64,000 bases of DNA from Microvirga zambiensis WSM3693 (GCF_016735695.1 NZ_JAERQD010000004.1:1-64000), one strand, 5' to 3'; shown: positions 8,057 to 18,083, numbered from the stretch's first letter. A program made the numbers and translations. Notes: a model not told the origin generated them from the letters alone.

Positions 8057-10497
8057 CCCATCGGCCTCCCCCGCAGGCTCTCGCAGGCCCGCAGGATCGC
8101 CTCCGGCGTCGCGGGCGCATCGAGCGGCACGGGCTTTTCGGAATCGAGCGCGTGGACCGCGTCGGCGAGCGCGCAGAACACGCTGTTCGCCAGCATCAGC
8201 GGCGGCTCTCCCACCGCCTTGGAGCGGTAGACCGTCTCCTCGCGGTTGGCGTTGGGATAGAGCGCCACGTTGAAAGCGGCCGGCACATCGGAGGCGACCG
8301 GGATCTTGTAGGTCGAGGGCGCATGCGTGAGCAGATGCCCCTCCTTGCTGAAGACCAGCTCCTCGGTGGTCAGCCAGCCCATGCCCTGCACGAAGCCGCC
8401 CTCGATCTGCCCGATATCGATGGCGGGATTGAGCGAGCGCCCCACATCGTGCAGGATGTCGGCGCGCAGCAGGCGGTTCTCGCCGGTCAGCGTATCGACG
8501 ATGACCTCGGAGCACGCCGCGCCGTAGGCAAAGTAGAAGAACGGCCGTCCCGTCGCCTTCGCGCGATCCCAGGTGATTTTCGGCGTCTTGTAATGGCCTG
8601 CCTCCGAGAGCTGCACGCGGGCGGCGATGCACTTCTTGGCGAGCTCGTCGAAGGCGAAACTTTGATTGCCGATGAAGACCCTGTCGTCGCGAAACTCGAT
8701 CTGCTCCTCCGGAACGTCGTAGGCCTCGGAGGCGTAGGCGATCATGCGCCTCTTGATCGCGCCCGCCGCGATCTTCGCCGCCATGCCGTTGAGATCGGAG
8801 CCGGAGGACGCCGCCGTCGGCGAGGTGTTCGGCACCTTCGCCGTTGTGGTCGCGGTGATGCGCACGCGCTCCATGGCGATGCCGAATTCCTCCGCCACCA
8901 CCTGCGCCACCTTGATGTAGAGCCCCTGCCCCATCTCCGTGCCGCCGTGGTTCAGATGCACGGAGCCGTCCTGGTACACATGCACCAATGCGCCGGCCTG
9001 GTTCATGTGGGTCAACGTGAAGCTGATGCCGAACTTCACCGGCGTCAGCGACAGACCGCGCTTCATGATCGGCGAGGAGGCGTTGAAGGCCGCGATCTCC
9101 GCGCGGCGGGCGCGATAGTTCGAGGTTTCTTCGAGTGTGCGCACGAGGTTGAGGAGCGTGTCCGTCTCCTCCACCTCCATGCCATAGGGCGTGAGATTTT
9201 CAGTCCCGCGATAGAAGTTGGCGTAACGCACGTCGAGAGGATCGCGCCCGGTCGCCCAGGCGATCCGATCCATCACATGCTCGATGGCGAGCATGCCCTG
9301 CGGACCGCCGAAACCGCGGAATGCGGTGTTCGAAACCGTGTTGGTCTTCAGCCGCTTCGAGGCGATGTGGACGGCAGGCATCCAATAGGCATTGTCGGCA
9401 TGGAACATCGCCCGGTCGACCACGCCGCTGGAGAGATCCGCCGAATAGCCGCAGCGGGCGAGAAGATCGACCGCATATCCCTGGATGCGGCCCTCCCCGT
9501 CGACGCCCACCTTCCAGTCGCATCGGAAATCGTGGCGCTTGCCGGTGAGGATGAAGTCGTCGTCGCGGTCGAGGCGCAGCTTGCACGGGCGTCCCGTCAC
9601 GCGCGCCGCGAGCGCTGCGGTTACGGCCCATTGCGTCGCCTGACTTTCCTTGCCGCCGAAGCCGCCGCCCATGCGGCGCGTCTCGCAGGTCACATAGGCG
9701 TCGGGGATGTCGAGCACGCGGGCAACCACATGCTGCACTTCCGTCGGATGCTGGGTCGAGGAATAGACATGAATGTCGTTGTCCTCGCCCGGGATCGCCA
9801 GCGCGATCTGGCCTTCGAGATAGAAATGCTCCTGTCCGCCGACGCGGAAATGGCCGTCGAGCTGCAGCGGCGCCTGCGCGATCGCCGCATCGGGATCGCC
9901 GCGGCCGTAAGAATAATCCGGCAGCACGGTTTCGCCGCGCTCCAGCGCATCCTCGACCGTGATGCTGGGCCGCTCGGCTTCGATCTCAACCACCGCCTTC
10001 TTGACGGCACGGCGCGCCGTGTCGCGATCCGTAGCGACGACGGCGAAGAGTGCCTGGCCCAAGAAGCTGATCTCGGTATCGACGAAGAGCGGATCGTCGC
10101 CGAAGGCGGGAGACACGTCGTTCTTGCCGGGGATGTCAGCAATCGTCAGCACGGCCACCACGCCGGGCACCGCGCGCACGGCTGAGACATCAAGCGAGAC
10201 CAGGCGCCCGCGCGCCTTCGGCGACTGGCCGACGGCCACATGCAGCGTGCCCTCGGGCTCGCGAATGTCGTCGATATATTGCGCACTGCCCTGGACGTGC
10301 TTGATGCCGGAATCGTGCGGCAGGGACTGGCGGACGTGGCGCAGCGACTCGACCTGCTCTCCTCCCCCTTGTGGGGAGGAGGTGGAGGTGGGGGTGCCGG
10401 CGCTCCGTTCTGACGGTTTGGCGCTTACACCCCCCTCCCTACCCTCCCCCACAAGGGGGGAGGGAAATGGCGCTTGCATACTCGAACGCTCAGCCAT
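8053..10497 (-). CDS. xdhB: Xanthine dehydrogenase molybdopterin-binding subunit XdhB, with repeat-derived N-terminal insert
   Basis: An 814-aa large subunit that oxidises hypoxanthine and xanthine with XdhA. Family marks are LPHDSGIKHVQGSAQYIDD at about residues 58-76, RRMGGGFGGKESQ, RGFGGPQGM, TGSSSG-like ASSGSDLNG, and GEPPLMLANSVF near the C-terminus with the catalytic Glu. Residues about 9-48 (PFPSPLVGEGREGGVS... to ...PQGGGEQ) are encoded by a type E palindromic repeat; the family normally begins only a few residues before LPHDS. No ATG or GTG occurs between the repeat and the conserved part, and the ATG used has GGCGGAG upstream within the end of xdhA, so the repeat is probably translated. 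Confidence 0.93.
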   Translation of the reverse strand: MAERSSMQAPFPSPLVGEGREGGVSAKPSERSAGTPTSTSSPQGGGEQVESLRHVRQSLPHDSGIKHVQGSAQYIDDIREPEGTLHVAVGQSPKARGRLVSLDVSAVRAVPGVVAVLTIADIPGKNDVSPAFGDDPLFVDTEISFLGQALFAVVATDRDTARRAVKKAVVEIEAERPSITVEDALERGETVLPDYSYGRGDPDAAIAQAPLQLDGHFRVGGQEHFYLEGQIALAIPGEDNDIHVYSSTQHPTEVQHVVARVLDIPDAYVTCETRRMGGGFGGKESQATQWAVTAALAARVTGRPCKLRLDRDDDFILTGKRHDFRCDWKVGVDGEGRIQGYAVDLLARCGYSADLSSGVVDRAMFHADNAYWMPAVHIASKRLKTNTVSNTAFRGFGGPQGMLAIEHVMDRIAWATGRDPLDVRYANFYRGTENLTPYGMEVEETDTLLNLVRTLEETSNYRARRAEIAAFNASSPIMKRGLSLTPVKFGISFTLTHMNQAGALVHVYQDGSVHLNHGGTEMGQGLYIKVAQVVAEEFGIAMERVRITATTTAKVPNTSPTAASSGSDLNGMAAKIAAGAIKRRMIAYASEAYDVPEEQIEFRDDRVFIGNQSFAFDELAKKCIAARVQLSEAGHYKTPKITWDRAKATGRPFFYFAYGAACSEVIVDTLTGENRLLRADILHDVGRSLNPAIDIGQIEGGFVQGMGWLTTEELVFSKEGHLLTHAPSTYKIPVASDVPAAFNVALYPNANREETVYRSKAVGEPPLMLANSVFCALADAVHALDSEKPVPLDAPATPEAILRACESLRGRPMG
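10359..10465. repeat. Type E palindromic repeat inside xdhB
   Basis: Left hairpin CTCCCCCTTGTGGGGAG and right hairpin CCCTCCCCCACAAGGGGGG flank about 60 bases. Copies at 44363-44473 and within the composites at 3.8 and 55.6 kb are intergenic. Here the element is in frame with xdhB and free of stop codons in that frame. Confidence 0.85.
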
Positions 10498-10501
10498 AGC
10501 C

Positions 10502-11983
10502 CTACTCCGCCGCTTCCAACGACTCGCGCTGACCGACGATGCGCGTCGCGCGCGTCTCGCCCGATGCGGTTTCGCTCAAGGCCTTGAACACGAGATTGCG
10601 CGCGACCGTGGCGCGATAAGCTGCGGAGGAGCGGTGATCGTCGAGGGGCTGATAGTCGAGGGCTATCGCCGCCATGGCATCGCCCCAGGTCGAAGGCTCG
10701 TCGAGGGATAGGCCCGTCAACGCGTGATCGGTCGCGGTGGCACGCTTCGGCGTCGCCGCCATGCCGCCATAGGCGACGCGTGCTTCCGCGATGCGCCGTC
10801 CATCGAGGGTGAACTTGAATGCGCCCATCGCGGCCGAGATGTCCTCGTCGAACCGCTTCGAGATCTTGTAGGCACGAAAGATCTCGTTGCCTTTGAGCTT
10901 CGGCACCGTAATCCGCCGCACGAACTCGCCGGGCTGGCGATCCTGCTGCCGATAGGCGATGAAGAATTTTTCGAGCGGCATGGTGCGCGTGGCGTCGCCC
11001 TGCCGCAATTCGAGCTCCGATCCGAGCGCTATCAGCGCCGGAGCGAGATCGCCGATGGGCGAGCCGTTGGCGATGTTGCCGCCGACCGTGCCGGAAGCGC
11101 GCACCTGCGCCGAGCCGAAGCGGCGCATGAGTTCGCCGAGATCGGGATCGATCCGCGCCAACGGGGAATAGGCTTGCGTGTGGGTCACGGTTGCGCCGAC
11201 GCCGAGAGCGTCGGATGATTCCTCGATAAAATCGAGCCCGGCGACGCGCCCAAGCCAGATGATCTTCTCGATCTCGGCCATGCCCTTGGTGATCCACAAT
11301 CCCACATCGGTGCAGCCGGCGACGAGCGTGGCATCGGGATGTTTTGCGTAAAGTGCTGCCAGCGAGGCTTCGCTCGCCGGAGCGGCGAAGAAGCGGCTCT
11401 CGTTGCCGATGAAGACATCCTGTCCATCGGCAAGATCCATGAGACTCTGCACGGTCTGCGCGCCGATTTCAGAAAACGCATCCTCAGCGGGCCGGCTGCA
11501 GGCTTGAAGCGCAGCATCGACGATGGGGCGGTAGCCGGTGCAGCGGCAGAGATTGCCCGCGAGCGCATCGTTGACGGCGGCGCGGCTCGGAGGCTGGTCG
11601 CCTTCGTGGTAAAGGGTGAACAGGCTCATCACGATGCCGGGCGTGCAGAAGCCGCATTGCGAACCGTGGGTATTCACCATGGCGGCTTGAACGGGATGCA
11701 ATTCGCCGTTGGCTGCGAGATCCTCGACCGTGACGAGTTCGGCTCCGTCGATCTGGCCGAGCAGCAGGATGCAGGCATTGAAGGGTTCGTAATGCACCCG
11801 GCCGCCGCGCACCCGGCCCAAAGCCACGGTGCAGGCGCCGCAATCGCCCTCGGCGCAACCTTCCTTGGTGCCGACGCGACGCTCCTGAAGCCTTAGGTAG
11901 TCCAGAAGCGTGGTGCGCGGATGAAAACCTGAAACCTCAAGGGCCCTGCCCTGCCGCCAGAAGCGGATTGTCTCTCGTACCAC
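10502..11983 (-). CDS. xdhA: Xanthine dehydrogenase small subunit XdhA (2Fe-2S and FAD)
   Basis: A 493-aa iron-sulfur flavoprotein. The N-terminal plant-type ferredoxin cluster uses C43, C48 and C51 (EGCAEGDCGAC) plus a later Cys; the second cluster domain has SQCGFCTPG and NLCRCTGYRP. From about residue 190 come the FAD-binding segment (TLVAGCTDVGLW, SGTVGGNIANGSPIGD) and the CO dehydrogenase flavoprotein C-terminal domain. A GTG start preceded by GGAGG six bases upstream was chosen over an ATG 62 codons earlier that runs through unrelated sequence. It heads the operon xdhA-xdhB-xdhC-deaminase, with four bases between xdhA and xdhB. Confidence 0.94.
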   Translation of the reverse strand: MVRETIRFWRQGRALEVSGFHPRTTLLDYLRLQERRVGTKEGCAEGDCGACTVALGRVRGGRVHYEPFNACILLLGQIDGAELVTVEDLAANGELHPVQAAMVNTHGSQCGFCTPGIVMSLFTLYHEGDQPPSRAAVNDALAGNLCRCTGYRPIVDAALQACSRPAEDAFSEIGAQTVQSLMDLADGQDVFIGNESRFFAAPASEASLAALYAKHPDATLVAGCTDVGLWITKGMAEIEKIIWLGRVAGLDFIEESSDALGVGATVTHTQAYSPLARIDPDLGELMRRFGSAQVRASGTVGGNIANGSPIGDLAPALIALGSELELRQGDATRTMPLEKFFIAYRQQDRQPGEFVRRITVPKLKGNEIFRAYKISKRFDEDISAAMGAFKFTLDGRRIAEARVAYGGMAATPKRATATDHALTGLSLDEPSTWGDAMAAIALDYQPLDDHRSSAAYRATVARNLVFKALSETASGETRATRIVGQRESLEAAE

Positions 11984-12115
11984 GATGATCCTCCGCCGGT
12001 TGTACCCGGCTGTCTTATGGTGGGCCGGGTAGAATGGCGGAGCAAGACCTTTTCGCCAAGGGTATCCGCGACCTGTTTTCCGAAGGGCGGGCTCGAAGCC
12101 GCTATATTCCTGAGC

Positions 12116-12217
12116 CTCATCCTGAGGAGGTCGCGCAGCGACCGTCTCGAAGGAGCGTCCAGAGAGCACTGGAACCTCCTTCGAGACGCCGCTTTCAGCG
12201 GCTCCTCAGGATGAGGA
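12116..12217. repeat. Type B palindromic repeat
   Basis: CCTCATCCTGAGGAG at the left and CTCCTCAGGATGAGG at the right, with an inner pair CGTCTCGAAGGAG / CTCCTTCGAGACG. The whole 102 bases can fold into one long hairpin. Copies: 46606-46712 and 61508-61615. It lies between xdhA and gloA, where nothing else is recognisable. Confidence 0.88.
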
Positions 12218-12278
12218 TAGAATTCTAAGAATCAGCTTTTTCGGGCAGAGACAGTTCGGTTCCGGCTAAACCCTGAGC

Positions 12279-12722
12279 CTACCAGGTGCCGGTATTCGGC
12301 ATGGAGGCCCACGGCTCCTGCACGGGCTTGGGCTCGCCGCGCTGCAGCAACTCGATGGAGACGTTGTCGGGGGTCTTCACGAAGGCCATGTTGCCGTCGC
12401 GGGGCGGACGGTTGATCGTCACGCCGGCATCCATCAGCCGCTGGCAGATCTCATAGATGTCGTCGACCCGGTAGGCGAGATGGCCGAAATTGCGGCCGCC
12501 GGCATATTCATTCTCGTCCCAGTTGTGGGTCAGCTCCAGCAGCGGGGCCTTGGACTCCTTGGCCCGCTCCACGTCGCCGGGAGCCGCCAGAAAGACAAGA
12601 GTATAACGGCCCTTCTCGTTGTCCGTGCGCCGGACCTCGACCAGCCCGAACTTGTTGCAGAAGAAATCGAGGGATGCTTCGAGGTTCGAAACGCGAACCA
12701 TCGTATGTAGATATTCCATCAT
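12279..12722 (-). CDS. gloA: Lactoylglutathione lyase (glyoxalase I)
   Basis: A 147-aa single-domain glyoxalase that isomerises the methylglyoxal-glutathione hemithioacetal to lactoylglutathione. Metal ligands are expected in YLHTMVRV (His), APLLELTHNWD (Glu), NFGHLAYRVDD (His) and NVSIELLQRG (Glu). The MMEYLH start has GGGAGACG just upstream. It is divergent from pepN, with 190 bases between the two starts. Confidence 0.93.
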   Translation of the reverse strand: MMEYLHTMVRVSNLEASLDFFCNKFGLVEVRRTDNEKGRYTLVFLAAPGDVERAKESKAPLLELTHNWDENEYAGGRNFGHLAYRVDDIYEICQRLMDAGVTINRPPRDGNMAFVKTPDNVSIELLQRGEPKPVQEPWASMPNTGTW

Positions 12723-12912
12723 CGTCTCCCATGGGCTGGGCCTAGGTGTTGGCGTATTTCCCGCAGAGATCAAGGGGTACCTTTTTGTTGCAGGGAAAAA
12801 GCCTTGGATTTGGCCAAGATGGAATGACTGTTAACGTTTACAACCGCATTCAGATGGGCGGTCCCTTCCAGGCCGCAGGCTCGAACGCAACTAAGTTTCA
12901 AACGGATCTCCG

Positions 12913-15564
12913 ATGCGCACCGACACAACTCCGCTTGTCCGCCTTGAGGATTACCGGCCGAGCGACTTTCTGATCGATCGCGTCGAGCTCGACGTCAAAC
13001 TGCATCCGACCGGCACCCGTGTTACAGCGACGCTCTTCATGAAGCCCAACCCGGAAGGGCGCTCGGACGCGCCTCTCGTTCTGGATGGCGACGAGCTGAA
13101 CTTCAAATCCGTTGCACTCAACGGAAATCCGTTGCCCCCGGACGAGTTCGAAGCCTCCCCGCATTCGCTGACGATTCCCCAGGCGCCGCGCCAGCCCTTC
13201 AGCCTGACCATCGAAACCGAGCTCAACCCGACCGCCAACACCAAGCTGATGGGCCTCTACCGGTCGAGCGGGAATTACTGTACGCAATGCGAGGCCGAAG
13301 GCTTCCGCCGCATCACCTATTTTCTCGACCGTCCGGACGTGATGAGCGTCTACACCACCCGCATCGAGGCCGATCGCAGCGAGGCTCCGGTCCTTCTCGG
13401 CAACGGCAACCTGGTCGAGAGCGGCACCATCGAGGGCTCGGACCGTCACTATGCCGTCTGGCACGACCCGCACCCCAAGCCCTCCTACCTGTTTGCCCTC
13501 GTAGGCGGCCGCCTCGGCCGCGTGGCCAAGGCCTTCACCACCGCGAGCGGCCGCCAGGTCGAGCTTGCCATCTATGTGGAGCCGGGCAAGGAGGATCGCG
13601 CGGATTATGCGCTCGATGCACTCGAGCGCTCCATGCGCTGGGACGAGGAGGTCTTCGGCTGCGAATACGATCTCGACGTGTTCAACATCGTCGCCGTGTC
13701 CGACTTCAACATGGGCGCGATGGAGAACAAGGGCCTCAACATCTTCAACGACAAATACGTCCTGGCCAGCCCCGAGACCGCGACCGACATGGACTATGCC
13801 CATATCGAGGCGATCATCGCCCACGAGTATTTCCACAACTGGTCCGGCAACCGCGTCACCTGCCGCGACTGGTTCCAACTCTGCCTCAAGGAGGGCCTGA
13901 CGGTTTTCCGCGACCAGGAATTCTCGTCCGACGAGCGCTCCCGCCCGGTGCACCGCATCGCCGAGGTCAAGACCCTGCGCGCGCGGCAGTTCCTGGAAGA
14001 CTCGAGTCCCCTGTCCCACCCGGTGCGCCCGACGCAGTATCGCGAGATCAACAACTTCTACACCGCCACCGTCTACGAGAAGGGCGCGGAGATCGTCCGG
14101 ATGCTCAAGACGATCATCGGCGACGAGGATTTCCGGCGCGGCATGGACCTTTACTTCGAGCGCTGCGACGGCACCGCCGCCACGGTCGAGGATTTTCTCG
14201 GCGCCTTCGCCGATGTGACGGGCCGCGACCTGTCTCACTTTGCCCGCTGGTACGAGCAATCGGGTACGCCGCGGGTGAAGGTGACGGGCCACTACGACCC
14301 GGACGCGCAGACATACCGCCTCGATTTCGCGCAGAGCACCCCCCCGACGCCGGGCCAGATCAAGAAGGAGCCCATGGCGATCCCCGTCCTGCTGGCCCTG
14401 GTCTCGCGAGACGGCTCACCCATCGCTGGATCCTGCGACCGGGTCGACCCGCGCGGTGTCTTCCTTTTCGACAAGGCGGCCGACAGCATCACGTTTACCG
14501 GCGTGGCGTCCCTGCCCGTGCCCTCCCTGTTCCGCGGCTTCTCCGCCCCGGTGAAGGTCTCGCTCGATCTGCCGAGCGAGGAATTGCTCGTTCTGCTGCG
14601 GCACGACACGGATGCGTTCAACCGCTGGCAGGCGGCGCAGACGGTCGCGATGCGCCTGCTGGCGGCGCATGCCGCCGGGAAGCCGGTCGTGGATGCCGAG
14701 GTTGCCGCTTTCTCCTCGGCACTCTGCTCCTTCATGGACCGGGACGCCCTCGACGATCCCGCCTTCGCTGCCCTCGTGGTGACGCTGCCCAGCGAGGCGG
14801 ACATCGCGCAGGAGATCGGGCAGGACGTGGATCCCGATGCGATCCACTGCGCGCGAACCGAGATGCGCCGCCGCATCGGGCAGGCCACGATGAAGCACCT
14901 GCTCCGCTTCTATGAATCGCTGGCCGCATCCGGCGGCTACAGCCCGGACGCCGCGAGCGCCGGGCGCCGGGCCCTGCGCAATGCCTGCCTCGATCTTATC
15001 GCAGCGGCTGATCCGGATACCGGCGCGGCCCTTGCCACGGCGCAGCTCGAAGCCGCCGGCAACATGACCGATCGCCTGGCTTCGCTGAGCGTTCTCACCA
15101 CCCTGCCCGGCGCGTCGCGCGAAGCGGCCATCGCCGCCTTCGGCGACCGCTATCGCAACGAGCCTCTCGTGCTCGACAAGTGGTTCACCCTGCAGGCCGC
15201 GATCCCGGAGGACGGCACGCTCGAACGGGTGAAGGCGCTCATGGAGCATCCCGCCTTCTCGATCGCCAATCCCAACCGCGTGCGCGCGCTGATCGGCAGC
15301 TTCGCCATGCTGAACCAGGTCCAGTTCAACCGCGCCGATGGTGCAGGCTACAGGTTCCTCGCCTCCATCGTGCTGCGTGCGGACGAGCTCAATCCCCAGC
15401 TCGCCGCGCGGCTTCTGACCGCTTTCAGCACGTGGCGCATGATGAACGCGACCCGTCGCGCGCATGCCGAACAGGCCCTGCAATCCATCGCGCAAAAGCC
15501 CAACCTTTCCCGCGATGTAGGCGACATCGTGAGCCGTTCCCTCGAAACCGGCCAGTCGAAATAA
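12913..15564 (+). CDS. pepN: Aminopeptidase N (M1 family)
   Basis: An 883-aa cytosolic zinc aminopeptidase of the gamma-proteobacterial PepN type. It shows the exopeptidase motif GAMENKG (268-274), the zinc-binding HEYFHNWSGNRVT (H304, E305, H308) and a downstream KEGLTVFRDQEF containing the third zinc ligand. The DUF3458 Ig-like and C-terminal helical domains follow, at normal family length. The PAS kinase gene lies downstream on the same strand after 191 bases. A weak hairpin (TTTCCC...GGGAAA then T6) near 15.60-15.64 kb may be its terminator. Confidence 0.96.
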   Translation: MRTDTTPLVRLEDYRPSDFLIDRVELDVKLHPTGTRVTATLFMKPNPEGRSDAPLVLDGDELNFKSVALNGNPLPPDEFEASPHSLTIPQAPRQPFSLTIETELNPTANTKLMGLYRSSGNYCTQCEAEGFRRITYFLDRPDVMSVYTTRIEADRSEAPVLLGNGNLVESGTIEGSDRHYAVWHDPHPKPSYLFALVGGRLGRVAKAFTTASGRQVELAIYVEPGKEDRADYALDALERSMRWDEEVFGCEYDLDVFNIVAVSDFNMGAMENKGLNIFNDKYVLASPETATDMDYAHIEAIIAHEYFHNWSGNRVTCRDWFQLCLKEGLTVFRDQEFSSDERSRPVHRIAEVKTLRARQFLEDSSPLSHPVRPTQYREINNFYTATVYEKGAEIVRMLKTIIGDEDFRRGMDLYFERCDGTAATVEDFLGAFADVTGRDLSHFARWYEQSGTPRVKVTGHYDPDAQTYRLDFAQSTPPTPGQIKKEPMAIPVLLALVSRDGSPIAGSCDRVDPRGVFLFDKAADSITFTGVASLPVPSLFRGFSAPVKVSLDLPSEELLVLLRHDTDAFNRWQAAQTVAMRLLAAHAAGKPVVDAEVAAFSSALCSFMDRDALDDPAFAALVVTLPSEADIAQEIGQDVDPDAIHCARTEMRRRIGQATMKHLLRFYESLAASGGYSPDAASAGRRALRNACLDLIAAADPDTGAALATAQLEAAGNMTDRLASLSVLTTLPGASREAAIAAFGDRYRNEPLVLDKWFTLQAAIPEDGTLERVKALMEHPAFSIANPNRVRALIGSFAMLNQVQFNRADGAGYRFLASIVLRADELNPQLAARLLTAFSTWRMMNATRRAHAEQALQSIAQKPNLSRDVGDIVSRSLETGQSK

Positions 15565-15755
15565 CCTCCTGATTTGAAGAGGTTATCCACCTATCCTAGA
15601 TTTCCCCAAGGGAATGCCGGATGGGAAATTTTTTATTAACCTTCGGGTTCTACTAACTAGACAAATCACCCGCTCAAGATTCTATTGTTAGTGATTCGGA
15701 GAGATGCGGCACGTCCTCCGATGCAGGACGTAAATGGTTCCGGAGGAAGCATCGC

Positions 15756-18083
15756 ATGGCGGGGGCGGTGACCGCATGCGTACCCGCACGCGCGGGTACG
15801 ATTCTAGGGGTGACGCGTTCGGACGCGAACCCGACTTATCGGCGGCTCGAGCAATATGAGCCCCTGCTGCGGCTGGCCGTTCCGGCTCTCCTCATCCTCT
15901 TCCTCATCACCCTGGCCGGCAGCGCGTGGGTGCAGATCCGCGACGGGCGCAAGGACACGCTCTTCGACGCCATCAATGACATCGACATCATCGCCTCCCT
16001 CTCGGCGGCGAAACTCGGCCCGGTTCCCGCTCCTTCCGACCGTGCGCAGGCTGCCTTCCTGCTTGAGCGGCTTGCCAAGGACATGCCGCCGAGCGCTCTG
16101 ACGCAGCGGCGCAGCCTGATGCTGGTCAGCGAGGCCGGAGCCGTTCTGGCCGTCTATCCGCCGGCGGAGAATGCGCCGGCGAAGCTCGCCGATATTCTGG
16201 GCGAGGCCCAGCCCCTGATGCTGTTCGCCGACCGCGCCGGCGTGATGACGATCAAGCTTCCCGGCGGCGGCGAAGGCATGGCGACCGTCCGTGCGCTTCA
16301 TGCCTCCTCCGGCCAGATCGCGCTCGTTCAGCCGATGCCGCACATCCTGTCGGGCTGGTGGACGCGCACCATCGGCCATGTCTCGCTGCTCGGCGCGACC
16401 ATCGTCGTGCTGCTCGGCATCGGCATCGCCTATGTGATGCAGGCAAACCGCGCCCGCGCCGCCGACGAGGTTTGCGAGAAGGTGCGCGACCGCATCGATT
16501 CCGCGCTCAATCGCGGACGCTGCGGCCTGTGGGATTGGGATATCGGCCGCGGGCGGATCTACTGGTCCGATTCCATGTACGAACTTCTAGGCTACGAACG
16601 TCAGGACGAGTTTCTCTCCTTCGGCGAAGTGAACACCATGATCCATCCCGAGGATCAGGATCTCTTCACGCTTGCCGAGCAGCTCGCCTCCGCCAGCACC
16701 TCCCTCGTCGATTACGAATTCCGCATCCGCAGCATCACGGGCGATTGGGTGTGGCTGCGCGCCCGCGCCGAGCTGATGAACGATCCGGATGATGCGGCAA
16801 GCCATCTGGTCGGCATCGCGGTGGACGTCACCGAGCAGCGTGGTCTCGAAGAGAAGACGGCCAAGGCCGATGCGCGCCTGCACGACGCCATCGAGGCGAT
16901 CTCCGAGGCCTTCGTGCTCTGGGACGCCAACAACAACCTCGTGCTGTGCAACTCGAAATTCCAGAAGCTGCATGAGCTTCCCGCCGATACCCAGCTGCAG
17001 GGCAAATCCTATTCTGAAGTGATGGCCCTCGGCCGTCCGCCGGAGGTGCAGCACCAATTCCTTCGCCGCGAGCAGCAGGATGTCGGCGCGCGCACCTTCG
17101 AGGCCCGCCTGCAGGATGGCCGCTGGCTGCAGATCAACGAGCGCCGCACCAAGGACGGCGGCTACGTGTCGGTCGGCACGGACATCACCGCACTCAAGCG
17201 CCACGAGCACCGCCTCGTCGAATCCGAGAAGGAGCTCATCGCCACCGTTCTCGATCTCAAGCAGTCGCGCCAGAAGCTCGAGGCGCAGACGCACCAGCTT
17301 GCCGATCTCGCAGAGCGTTACCTCGACCAGAAGGCGCAGGCCGAGAGCGCCAACCGTGCCAAATCCGAATTCCTCGCCAATATGAGCCATGAGCTGCGCA
17401 CGCCGCTCAACGCCATCATCGGCTTTGCCGAAGTGATGCAGAGTGGCATCTTCGGCTCGCTGGGCTCCGACAAGTACGAGGAATATTGCTCCGACATCCG
17501 CTCGAGCGGCGAATATCTCCTGTCGGTGATCAACGACATTCTCGACATGTCGCGCATCGAAGCCGGCCGCACATCGCTCACCAAGCAGCCGATGGAAGTG
17601 CATGCCTCGATCCAGCGCGCCCTCAAGCTGGTGGGCGAGCAGACGAAGGCGAAGAACCTCTCCGTCACCGTCGACGTGAACCCCGAGGACATCGTGGTGC
17701 CGGCAGACGAGCGCGCCCTGCATCAGATCCTCGTCAACCTGCTCCAGAACGCCACGAAGTTCACGAGCGAAGGCGGCTGCATCACGGTGCGCACGCGCCA
17801 GGCCGGCAACGCGGTCAACATCTACGTCGAGGACAACGGCATCGGCATTCCCGATCATGCCCTGCACAAGCTCGGCCAGCCCTTCGAGCAGGTGGAGACC
17901 GAGTTCTCGAAGAGCTACAAGGGTTCGGGCCTCGGCCTCGCCATCGCCCGCTCGCTCACCGAGCTGCACGGCGGCTCACTCCGCATCAAGAGCCAGGAAG
18001 GCATCGGCACCATCGTGCTCGTCCACCTGCCGCTCACCGAAGCCACGAATGCGGATATCGCGCTCGCGAGCGCGGCGGCGTAA
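15756..18083 (+). CDS. PAS-domain sensor histidine kinase (PleC/DivJ-like class)
   Basis: A 775-aa membrane kinase. Transmembrane segments are near residues 34-56 and 205-228, bracketing a periplasmic or extracytoplasmic sensor region. Two PAS domains follow (about 255-360 and 375-490), then HisKA with FLANMSHELRTPLNAIIGF (H545), and a HATPase with NLLQNATKF, DNGIGIP and GSGLGLAI. Dimerisation-domain sequence IFGSLGSDKYEEYCSDI resembles the PleC/PdhS group of alphaproteobacterial cell-cycle kinases, but the signal is unknown. GGAGGAAG eight bases before the ATG supports the start, although the first 18 residues cover a perfect hairpin. Confidence 0.9.
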   Translation: MAGAVTACVPARAGTILGVTRSDANPTYRRLEQYEPLLRLAVPALLILFLITLAGSAWVQIRDGRKDTLFDAINDIDIIASLSAAKLGPVPAPSDRAQAAFLLERLAKDMPPSALTQRRSLMLVSEAGAVLAVYPPAENAPAKLADILGEAQPLMLFADRAGVMTIKLPGGGEGMATVRALHASSGQIALVQPMPHILSGWWTRTIGHVSLLGATIVVLLGIGIAYVMQANRARAADEVCEKVRDRIDSALNRGRCGLWDWDIGRGRIYWSDSMYELLGYERQDEFLSFGEVNTMIHPEDQDLFTLAEQLASASTSLVDYEFRIRSITGDWVWLRARAELMNDPDDAASHLVGIAVDVTEQRGLEEKTAKADARLHDAIEAISEAFVLWDANNNLVLCNSKFQKLHELPADTQLQGKSYSEVMALGRPPEVQHQFLRREQQDVGARTFEARLQDGRWLQINERRTKDGGYVSVGTDITALKRHEHRLVESEKELIATVLDLKQSRQKLEAQTHQLADLAERYLDQKAQAESANRAKSEFLANMSHELRTPLNAIIGFAEVMQSGIFGSLGSDKYEEYCSDIRSSGEYLLSVINDILDMSRIEAGRTSLTKQPMEVHASIQRALKLVGEQTKAKNLSVTVDVNPEDIVVPADERALHQILVNLLQNATKFTSEGGCITVRTRQAGNAVNIYVEDNGIGIPDHALHKLGQPFEQVETEFSKSYKGSGLGLAIARSLTELHGGSLRIKSQEGIGTIVLVHLPLTEATNADIALASAAA

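Noticed and set aside
8152-10185. Long plus-strand open frame of 677 codons
   Set aside because: It is antisense to xdhB, has no family signatures, and arises from high GC at third codon positions.
12898-14292. Minus-strand open frame of 464 codons
   Set aside because: It is antisense to pepN, whose zinc motif lies on the plus strand in this interval.
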